Shown: piece after piece, positions 55,401 through 64,000 of the stretch
How positions within the stretch are numbered: position 1 is the stretch's first letter
Layout of the letters: each line of letters starts with the position of its first letter
Assembly: GCA_022496805.1 (NCBI GenBank)
Contig: CM040092.1
Coordinates: 18,804,113-18,868,112 of the forward strand
Source: Pohlia nutans
Lineage: Eukaryota > Streptophyta > Bryopsida > Bryales > Mniaceae
Length of the DNA stretch: 64,000 nucleotides
Direction: 5' to 3'
The notes under the pieces: model-generated
The model's input: only the letters and a program-made list of their open reading frames with translations
What the model was told of the DNA's origin: nothing
Databases searched by the model: none
Made by a program: the position numbers and the translations under genes

Positions 55401-55941
55401 CCCTTTAGCGCGCCAGCGTCCATGTATTGGACGACGAACAGATTAAAGTTGTTTGATTTCCATCCAAAGTGGACAGTTTTCATCCACCAATTATTTTTTT
55501 TGGGTTCTTGTGTAAGTTGACTATCCTTTGCACGGTGTGGATCTTCAAAATAGATTATCATGATTTTTGGAAAAATAACACAATTGGTTTATGTCAAGTT
55601 TCATTCTTAGTTCAAAAAGTGAGACCTTAGACATGATTTTCCAAAATAAGTAGAATCAAATAATGGAAACCATACCATCTTGTAGTGCATGTTATTCCAA
55701 TTTCATTCCAATATTTTCAATTTTTTTGTGTTAATTCAGGATTTTTAATTGAATTTCAAGAGAAAACCTTGCAAAATTATTTTAAATTTATTAATAAAAA
55801 ATATGATACATCTAACCGTACAAATGTGATCTTCACATTGGCATTTACAAATTTTCTTTGTACATCAACTCCATTTTTGGTTTCCATCAAACATTTTATA
55901 ACACTTCTTTGAAAACAGTGTTGAATTGGGACGTTAAAGGG
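55401..55941. mobile_element. TTAA-flanked element, 540 bp family
   Basis: 541 bp, sharing the TTAA at 55397-55400 with the preceding element and ending at TTAA 55942-55945. Ends are CCCTTTAGCGCGCC and, inverted, GGGACGTTAAAGGG; subterminal near-palindrome CGTCCATGTATTGGACG. Same family as 4209-4748 and 35416-35960. Confidence 0.82.
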
Positions 55942-56106
55942 TTAATCTATTAATCTCTAGTACATAAAAATGTGGAAAATTATTTCTAATGGAAAAAGAA
56001 GGAAAATAAGATAAAATCTACAGTATTTTCTTTATTTCTTTTGTTTCCTTTTTTGAATTCATTCTTGTCTTGTTTTTTTGAATCCTTCTTTGTCTTTTTT
56101 GTTTTT

Positions 56107-56475
56107 ACCCCTAATGCTCTAAACAACCATTTTTTGGCTGTTGCCTTTTTTAGGGGCTGCCTGAAATTTAAAAAATTGAATAAATCAAAATTCTTTTCTA
56201 ATAGAAAATAAAGTTTACTTTCCAACCCAATTTGAATCATACCAATTCAAGTTATACTCCACCTAGAGGAACTTTTCAAAATAAAAAATTGTCCAATATT
56301 ACAAAATTTACTATTTGGAGAAAGTAATGTTTTTATTTTCATCAATTCTTTTGCTTTTTTTGCTTCTAGAATGAAAAATACAATTCTAACCAATAATACC
56401 AAATTTTGAATTCTATTAATGTAAAATTTATTTTTTTTGAATTTTTTGAGTTAATTTCTTCTAAATTCATTAAAA
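56107..56475 (+). repeat. dispersed repeat, copy 1
   Basis: About 370 bp homologous to 61278-61655 in the same orientation; shared runs include AACCCAATTTGAATCAT and ACCAAATTTTGAATTCTA. Starts ACCCCTAATGCTCT, reminiscent of TTAA-element ends, but no TTAA duplication is visible. Confidence 0.55.
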
Positions 56476-56487
56476 GACATATCATAA

Positions 56488-57050
56488 CCCCTAACTGCCT
56501 AACCAACCATTTTTTCATTGATGTACAGAGTTGAATCTTGTTTTTTCATCCGTCATGCACTTTTTGCAAGTAAAAAAAATACCACAAATTTCTATGGCAA
56601 GATAGCTTCATGCATGTGTGGTATTGTTAGAAAGAGGATGATTTGTAATAATTTTAAGACTCATTTCATGCCATTGTTTTCCACCAAAATTTCTAAGATC
56701 TTAGTTCAAAACAAATCAAAAGTGCTCTTAAAAAATCAACCAAAAATATCTCTAAAAATCACAACACTTAGAGTATTACATTTCAACCAATGACAACAAA
56801 TTTCATCCACAATTTGTCGATATCTTATTCGTAATCGAATTACAAAAGAATTTTGAATTTTATTTTTCACATTTTATACAAAATATTGGTGAAATCTTGC
56901 AATCATAGATCTAACCGTATGGATAGAATCTAAAATTCATAATGTACAGCTTTTATTCATACATCAAGTTCAAAATATTCCTCTTAGTTGCATTTTATAA
57001 TGCATCTTTGCAATTCTTCAAATCAAGAGAGGCTTATAAGGCATTTAGGG
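56488..57050. mobile_element. element of the CCCCTAACTGCC family with ATAA flanks
   Basis: 563 bp homologous to 54807-55396. Left end CCCCTAACTGCCTAACCAAC, right end GGCATTTAGGG. The flanking tetranucleotide is ATAA on both sides (56484-56487 and 57051-57054) instead of TTAA, so the element may have used a variant target. Confidence 0.65.
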
Positions 57051-57268
57051 ATAATAGAGCATTAGGAGCCAACACCCTTTTGCAATGGGACCACAGTCTA
57101 GTTACAATTAGAAACTAAGTTTACATAGCAATGACACGGTAGTTCCAAAATTCATGGAATACAAATGGCATTCCTCCATTAATTAGAAAAGTAGATTTAA
57201 GTGATGATTCTCTTTTGATCTAGTTTTCAAAAAGGTGTTCCATTGTGTTGCTCTATTATGCTATGGAT
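57051..57268. mobile_element. MITE with CATAGCATAATAGAGCAA ends
   Basis: About 218 bp homologous to 8209-8413. The right end reads TTGCTCTATTATGCTATGG, the inverted form of the 8209 left end. Shared interior includes CCAACACCCTTTTGCAATG. Its left end abuts or was entered by the preceding ATAA-flanked element. Confidence 0.6.
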
Positions 57269-57646
57269 CTAAAATTATTTTCGGAAATTTGACTGTATAG
57301 ATAATTTTCAAACATCATATTTTGCATTTTCTTTGTTAGAACAAACTTCATCAAAGTTATGAAAGTCACATTTTATAATATATCTTAGTTTTGCTCAATA
57401 CCCCTCCAATATTTAGGGGTTAAACTTCTACATTTCTCTTATGAAAATAACCCTATTAGATATGATAATGTTAGGTATTACTTAGGCTTTGGAATGATGG
57501 CTCTCACACTAGGGCAAGAATATTACATATTGTGTGTAATACAATTTACTAAAAGACACACTATCTACATTTATCTAACCTTTAGTTTAACCTCTAAATG
57601 CCTAGAACTTGTGGATATAACTTAAATGTATTACATGATATGACAA
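57269..57646. other. AT-rich intergenic sequence
   Basis: Nothing recognised, except an ATTTAGGGGTTAA run at 57411-57423 that could be the decayed end of another TTAA element. Confidence 0.3.
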
Positions 57647-60157
57647 CACCCAATTCCCTATTTTTGCACTTGGCCAAGTGCAATCATTTCCGGACCTAAT
57701 TGTGCAAAAAAAAAATTCTCAAAAACAATTGACGAAAAAACATCGATTTCTTTCTTTGTTGAAACTTGTAGTATATTGCAATAAAAGACTAATATTTCAA
57801 ATTTTTCATTACAAAAATTTGAATTTCCTTTATTTTAAAAATTACAAGATTGACTATTTAAAAACTAATACAAATTATGAATAGATTAAGACATTATAAC
57901 ACCGTTGCTAGAGTGTATGGGAGAAGGATTTTTATTTTTTTTCAATTTTTCTTATTTTCCGTTTTCTTATTTCTTTTTTGTTGTGCCAAAAAGTACTTAA
58001 GGCTGCGTTTTTCTCCTTTCTCCATCTTTCAAAACAACATTCGAATGCCACATATTTTGAGCCCCTCAGCCACGCCCAAAAAAAATTTAAATTTTTTTAA
58101 AAATTCCTTTTTTTCCAGGATTTCCGGGATTTCCGGGATTTCCGAGAATTCGGGAGCTGAGGGTCCGTGTGCGCGGACCCCATTCTATTTTCTTTATGGG
58201 AGAATACAAATATGTTCTCCTATACTCCCATGGCTGCCTTATATACTCTTACGACGGCTGTGGGAGAGTGTGAGAGAACACATTTTCGTTCTCATGAGGG
58301 CTGTAGGACAGAGGGTGTGCTACCGCGCACCCTCAACCCCTCGGCCACGACCACAATTTTTAATTTTTTTTAAATTTTTAAATTTTAATTTTTTTCCTTT
58401 TTTTCCGGGATTTTCGGGATTTCTGAAAATTCCGGGATTTCGAGGGCTGAGGGTCCGCGTGCGCGAACCCCATTCTATTTTCTCTATGGGAGTACACAAA
58501 TATGTTCTCCCATACTCCCATGGCCGCCTTATATACTCTTAAGGCGACTATGGGAGAGTATGAGAGAACACATTTTCGTTCTCATGAGGGCTGTATACGT
58601 AGGACAGAGGGTGTGGTGTCGCGCACCTTCAGCCCCTCGGCCACGCCCAAAAAAAAAATTCCTTTTTTTGCTTTTTCCCGGGATTCTCGGGATTTCCAAA
58701 AATTCCGAGATTTCGAGGGCTGAGGGTCCGCGCGCGTGGACCCCATTCCATTCTTTCTTTAAGAGAACACAAATAGATTCTCCTTTTGCTCTCATGGCCG
58801 CCTTATTTACTCTTAAGGCGGCTATGGGAGGGTCTGAGAGAACTTATTTTCGTTCTCATGAGGATTGGAGGACAGAGGAAAGAGGGTGCTCTGTCGCGTA
58901 CCCTCTGCCATGCCCAATTTTTTTAATATTTTATTATTTCATTATTTATTTTATTATTTTATTGTTTTTTACGGGATTTCGGGGATATGGGGTTTGCGCT
59001 CGCGGACCCTCTTTCGTACTCACCTCAAGCGACTCCTCAAGAGAACATCTTTATGTTCTTCCATTCTCCCATGGCTGCCTTATATACTCTTGAGGCGACT
59101 ATGAAAGGGTATGCAAGAACATATGCATGTTTTCTTACGAACGGAAGAAAACAAAGGGGTGGCTATGTATCATTAGCGACCCGCAAAAAGTATATATATA
59201 TATAATATATTTATTTATTTATAAATAGACAAATAGATAATTGTTTAATGATTTTTTTGTTTTATTTTTTGTGCAAGTGGTTGAGTGTGCATGGTCGCAT
59301 ATTCTTTTTTTCCTTTTCTTAGTGCATTTGGAAGCCCTATTGGAGTTGACAACGATGTTGTTCATGTGGAATTTCATGGATTATGTATAGGGGAGTGAAT
59401 CGCTCAGCTCGTTGTTTTGACGAGTTTGTTCGAAGAGGTTGGACAATCTATTTTGATAACATAATAAAGAAATGTCATGGTGGAGTTGTTATTTGGAGGG
59501 AGGAAACAACAAATGCAACAGTGGGGCTATATGATTACGTGTGAATGAAACAAATCACTATTCCAAATGAAGCAAAGTTGCACATATAGTTCAATATGTT
59601 GCAATGCAGATTGAAGGCATGGGTGACAAGAGGTTGCTAGATGCTTACTAGAGTAGATGAGTACATTACTATATAATATGTTATTGTTTAGTTTAGTTGT
59701 CAAGGTATTGATTTAAGAGTTTGTACTATTCTTATAAATTGTAAACGAATAAAGTATTTTTATATACTAAAATGCATATTTAAAACATATCCGTCTATTT
59801 GTGGCCTACTTCCAATTGCTTACAATATGTTTATATGGTTTTGTAAGATGTGTACTTACCCTCTTGTTTGAGAACTCTAACCTCCTGTATTTTTCTAACA
59901 TACTATGCGTCAAGATCAATTTCAAGGAGAATTTTGTTGTGTATAGAATTCAATTAGAAAATATTCAAAGCACAAGTAATGACTTTTCAAGAAAAAAATG
60001 ACTCGACAATTTCCAAATTATCCTTTTTGCAACCAAATTTGTAGAAGAAAAGAATTGGCCAAAATTTTCATACAATTTCAACCGGTTTGAATTTTTAATG
60101 CGCCCGGAAGCCAAGTGCATGATTATATGGCCAAGTGCAAAAATAGGGAATTGGGTG
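57647..60157. mobile_element. 2.5 kb DNA element with perfect 29 bp terminal inverted repeats
   Basis: Left end 57647-57675 begins CACCCAATTCCCTATTTTTG; the right end 60129-60157 is its exact inverted copy over 29 bp, and partial inverted similarity continues inward to CCGG. The interior holds four ~285 bp tandem units with hairpins (57.9-59.2 kb), then AT-rich sequence. No intact transposase; a possible decayed coding stretch near 59.3-59.6 kb was not recognised. The target duplication is not obvious. Confidence 0.75.
58057..59125 (+). repeat. tandem array of ~285 bp hairpin-forming units
   Basis: Four units, recognised by CAGCCACGCCC-like starts near 58069, 58344, 58638 and 58904. Each has TTTCCGGGATTT-like tracts, a GTCCG.G.GCG motif and a long inverted repeat. 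The hairpins are at about 58213-58280, 58503-58570, 58777-58842 and 59053-59121. In unit 2 the arms, starting TGTTCTCCCATACTCCCATG and ending GGGAGAGTATGAGAGAACA, pair over ~30 bp with a short TATATACTC loop. Arms are preserved in all four units although flanks vary. The open frames across the array are not conserved between units. Confidence 0.75.
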
Positions 60158-61277
60158 TTTGACTTCTTAAACTTTTTTGAGTTTCAACTTCAAAAAATAA
60201 CTATACAGTTGAGTTTGAAAAAAAATGAAGAATTGAATATGTTTCAATCGAATTTACAAATTTTGACATTGAAATTTCACCAAAGTTACATTTTAGACTT
60301 GAAATCCATTATAATTGGCTAGTATCATAATCTTCCAAAAGTAGTGAAGTTGTTCATATAAGTACTACTATAGGTAGAGGGCAAGGTTGGCTTAAAATAA
60401 TTATAGATAAAATACTATAAAAAAAAAGCAATTTTTTTTATGCAAACTGCCAAATGCTAGAAAATTCAAAATTTCAAAAATACACACTCTGCAACACAAA
60501 GAGGATATTTGCACCTAAACATTTAGAACTGCAAATTCTATCAGCCGAGGATGTTACGAATTGTTGCACGTTCGCACCGTAAACACAATAACAATATTTG
60601 ATGATTCAAAATCCGAGGTGGCGAATAAATAAATGACCTAGATGGGGAGAGGTTACGTGGTATATGCCCGCATTTACAATGAAAGGCCAACAGTGGTTCC
60701 TATATCACCTTTTGCACGTGAATCTACAAAAACTTGGTAAATGTGAAGATTTATGTACATAGGAGGAGTGGTCCGTAGTGTAAAAAGGCAGTGAATGGTC
60801 ACTTAAGTTATTTATAAAATGGGAAGTTTTCCAGCGGTCAAGGCAACTCTTTTGCCAACTACCAAGCGTTGCTCCTATCTACTAGATGACAGAACTTAAC
60901 TACCAAAATCATTTTTTTCATTGTTAGTTTTTTAATGTTTTTGCAACTTTTTTTCCCACTTTCTCTCATTTCATCAAATATGCATTTGTGTTTGAATTGA
61001 ATTTTTTTGATTGTATATTAGAAAAACGAGTTGTGGTTCTAATAAAAATTAAAACTATGTAAAACCTTGGATATTCACCTTGAAATAAAGTAATGAATAA
61101 GAGGTATATAGAATGAAAGTGAAAAACTAAATTGGAAAGTGTATAATTATAGAATTGAACACAGTCAATTTTAATGGTCAAAATGTTGTAGCAAGAAATT
61201 AAATGCTTTTGCAATTTTGTTTTTTGAAAATTTGCTCAAATTGAGTTCAAAGAAAGTCAGATTTTAAACTCAATTAA
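60158..61277. other. AT-rich intergenic sequence
   Basis: Nothing recognised: short random frames only. Confidence 0.3.
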
Positions 61278-61655
61278 ACCCGTAATGCTTCAAGAGACCA
61301 TTTTGGATCGATGCCTCCTTTAATGAGCTGCCCAAGATCAAAAAATTAAAAAATTGATTAGATTATAATTATTTTTGATAGAAAATCAAGTATGGTTTTG
61401 AACCCAATTTGAATCATGCCAATCCAAGTTAAACTCCACCTAGGGGAACTTTAGTAAAAACAACACCTCTACATTGTTTTGTGTTACAAAAATTACTATT
61501 TAGGGAAAAGAATGTTGTTCTTTTCATTAATTTTTTTTTGCTTCTATGTTGAAAATTACAATTATAACCAATAACACCAAATTTTGAATTCTAAAAATAT
61601 TAAATGTAATTTTATTGAATTTTTAATGTTAATTGCTTCTAATCTCTATAAATGA
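61278..61655 (+). repeat. dispersed repeat, copy 2
   Basis: Partner of 56107-56475, same orientation. Its left end follows AATTAAACCCGTAATGC, hinting at an old TTAA-type border. Confidence 0.55.
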
Positions 61656-61969
61656 ATATTTGAAAGTATTTTGGGAAATTCGACCATAAAGATATTTAAT
61701 GAATATCTTGAGAATATTCCAAAAAGATTCCAAAATGCAAAATACTTTGAAAAGATACTAGAATATTCCAAAAGATTCTATTTTACTATATTAAATTTTT
61801 TGGGTATTTCCCTATTTATTATATTACGCAAGGTGTTACGTCATTAAATCAATTGTTTTCCAACATTAGAAACCTTTTTTGTTCAAAACTATAACACCCG
61901 TAGTACAAAAACACCCTTGAGAATAAGTAGTATGATACTATAATATTATGTGTTGTTATTATGTTCTTT

Positions 61970-61974
61970 ATATA

Positions 61975-62016
<42 letters not shown>
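61970..62016. repeat. (TA)n microsatellite
   Basis: An almost uninterrupted TA run of more than 40 bases. Confidence 0.95.
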
Positions 62017-62018
<2 letters not shown>

Positions 62019-62129
62019 ATTACTACATTATTATATACAATGAACTTGTTGACTCTATTTTCATAGAATTAATCTAAATTTTATATTTTTCCTAGATGTA
62101 TAGAAACATCAGTATGACATATACTGAAA

Positions 62130-62810
62130 AAAACAAATTAATTTTTTTTAGCATCACTAAAAATATCCAAAGACCACTATGAGAAATAAAAAAAATCCTA
62201 GCCATTATGATTTTGTCCAAAAAAAATTCAAATTTTTTTGTGCATATAAAAGGAAAAGCTTGCATGATCTACTACAAAAAAGAAAACTAAAATAAATAAA
62301 TTTAACATCGCTATAAATATCCAACTTTCGCTGTGAAAATTAAAACAGTTCATAGCCGTCATGATTTCGTCGTTAAAAAAGTTCAAATAGTTTTGGATTT
62401 TTTTGCAGATATACAAAAAAAACCTACATCATCTACTGCAGAAAAAAATAATTTGAAAAACAGTTTTTAACGTTGCTAAAAATATCCAAAGTCCGTTGTG
62501 AGAAAAAAATAACAGCTCTCAGCTATCACGATTTTGACCAAAAAAAAGATCAATTTTTTTTGAATTTTTTTTAGATATACAAAATAGCTTGCATGATCTA
62601 TTGCAAAAGAAATTTGAAAAAAGAAGTTTTCAACGTTGCTAAAAATATCCAAAGTCCATTGTGAGAAAATAAACAACTCCCAGCCATCACAATCTTGTCA
62701 AAAAGAAATCAATTTTTTTTAAATTTTTTTATAGTTATACAAAGAAGCGTGCATGATCTACTGCGAAAAAGAATTTGGAAAAAAAATTAAATTTACATTG
62801 CCCAAAAATC
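62130..62810. repeat. minisatellite of ~160 bp units
   Basis: Four to five diverged units, each with GCTAAAAATATCCAAAG, a TGTGAGAA segment, a CATGATTT/CACGATTT segment and TGCATGATCTACTGC. Starts near 62155, 62309, 62473, 62637 and 62801, spacing about 154-164 bp. Non-coding. Confidence 0.75.
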
Positions 62811-62862
62811 CCCAATAGATATGTTCATTTATAATTAACAAAAATTTCAATGACTAGCTTAA

Positions 62863-63243
62863 CCCTTAAACGTCAAAGCAAGCCCCACGGGGTTGTTATA
62901 AAGGAATAATTGAGGAAAAAAGTAGATTTCCTCAACCAAATCAAGCGAGGATTGGTGCGTTGGAAAGCTACTGAAAAAACGATCTAGATTGCAAATTTGC
63001 GCCTCATTTGGGAGATTGTGGAGTCATTGACAAGCAATCAAAGTTATCTAAATGAACAGGAGTTGAGGTTGGGCAGCAAAGGTCGTTTCTTGAAAAGTGC
63101 CGCAGTGCTACAGTGCCGCAACACTGCTGGCCAGCGGAGTCGTTTTTTCATTTTTTCGTTTTTTTTTTTTTTTTTTTTTTTCGCCTCCGAAAATTTAGAT
63201 GCCTTCCGGGCTGCCCCGCCCAGGCCCTCTTGACGTTTAAGGG
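62863..63243. mobile_element. TTAA-flanked element, type CCCTTAAACGTCAA (reverse orientation)
   Basis: 381 bp between TTAA 62859-62862 and TTAA 63244-63247, with perfect 14 bp ends CCCTTAAACGTCAA and TTGACGTTTAAGGG. The best-preserved member of its family (others 5203-5586 and 35070-36191), in opposite orientation to them. It contains a T homopolymer at about 63158-63181, the counterpart of the A run at 5271-5300. Confidence 0.85.
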
Positions 63244-63249
63244 TTAAAG

Positions 63250-63345
63250 AAATGCACGTGGTGTGATGGTTTATGTCTTTGTTTGGAGTTAGGAGGTCAA
63301 AGGTTCAAATCCGGCTGTCGTCAAAGAAGTCCGGGCAGATCGTGG
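63250..63345 (+). repeat. tRNA-like SINE head
   Basis: GTGGTGTGATGG (63259-63270) resembles a pol III A box and GGTTCAAATCC (63302-63312) is a good B box, ~35 bp apart as in tRNA genes. Acceptor and anticodon stems do not pair well, so this is a SINE or decayed tRNA rather than a working tRNA gene. Confidence 0.4.
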
Positions 63346-64000
63346 TGGACCCTGCAGTAGTGTTTGGCAGTCCAATTTTTTTTCTCGAGTAGCTGAAAAA
63401 ATTTCTTCGGGCTACTCAATTTTTTTCCAAGCAACCCAAGAAAATCGACCAATCAGGCTATAATTTTTTTTCCAGGCGGCAAAAAGAATTTTGGGCATCT
63501 TTGATATTTGTTTGGAGAATCAGATTTTTTATTTTTTTAATGTTTTGAATCAACAGATTTCTTTTGACTGATGAGTTGGACAACACGTCCGAAACAATTA
63601 GAGCAAACAACAATTTTAATGCAATATCTATTATTTTGAACACCGATTCTCTAATGATGGTTGATGTATGGTTTAAACCTTGTTGGAAATGACCGAAACA
63701 AGTAAAGAGATGGAGATCAAAAGGTCAACTTTCAAATGCAATTGCATGAACAAACTATGACATACAAGAGTGAGCACGACTTGTGGCATAATGAGACACC
63801 CGGGGAAGTCATTGTCAAAAATTTAGATAACCATGACAGAACAAATATAGGGTGTTTTTTATTCATTTGAGATAAAATTTATAAATTTTTAGAAGTAATA
63901 TAGGGTGTTTTTAACCAATTTGAGAATATACCATGAATATACCCTAAATATACTATAAATAATAGAATATTCCAATTATTTCATAGCCCCCCATTAAATA
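63346..64000. other. AT-rich sequence at window end
   Basis: No gene recognised; a duplicated ATATAGGGTGTTTTT motif occurs near 63846 and 63899. Confidence 0.3.

Noticed and set aside
57877..58542. 221-codon open frame in the hairpin array
   Set aside because: Covers repeat units, and the frame is not maintained from unit to unit; composition is low-complexity.

Overview
The window looks like nuclear DNA of a land plant, most likely a non-seed plant (bryophyte or lycophyte grade). Three full-length phenylalanine ammonia-lyase (PAL) genes lack introns. The chalcone-synthase-type gene has one intron, splitting a Cys codon at the classical CHS site, and a [10 protein letters not shown] active-site segment. 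An 18-exon gene encodes the plant CPSF100 (CPSF2) subunit. No prokaryotic features are present and AT-rich transposon-laden spacers separate the genes. The species call is inference.

Layout: 1-2.1 kb holds an unrecognised possible plant gene; 2.2-3.6 kb a broken 3' part of CPSF2 (+); 3.6-9.0 kb nested TTAA-flanked transposons; 9.0-12.6 kb PAL copy A (+); 13-16.7 kb repeats; 16.7-18.3 kb CHS-like gene (-); 18.9-21.3 kb AT-rich spacer; 21.3-34.7 kb one very large non-LTR retrotransposon (+); 35.1-36.2 kb nested TTAA elements; 36.2-39.7 kb PAL copy B (+); 39.8-42.9 kb spacer with small MITEs; 43.0-46.7 kb PAL copy C (-); 47.8-54.3 kb CPSF2 (-); 54.8-64 kb repeats, including a 2.5 kb TIR element carrying four hairpin-forming tandem units and a ~160 bp minisatellite.

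How it fits together: the block CPSF2 3' end - spacer - PAL exists twice in opposite orientation (2.2-10 kb and 45.7-49.8 kb). The left copy has a dead CPSF2 fragment and several transposon insertions that the right copy lacks. PAL C combines the promoter of copy A with the coding and 3' sequence of copy B, indicating conversion or recombination near the start codon. PAL (entry to phenylpropanoids) and CHS (entry to flavonoids) lie next to each other, so the window is a small physical cluster of two pathway-entry enzymes.

The most unusual object is the retrotransposon. Its open frames encode a coiled-coil ORF1, a 2A-type ribosome-skipping peptide, an APE-type endonuclease, a reverse transcriptase, an RNase H, a CCHC finger and a second, restriction-like endonuclease. 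That dual-nuclease layout recalls the Dualen/RandI elements of green algae, here in apparent land-plant DNA.
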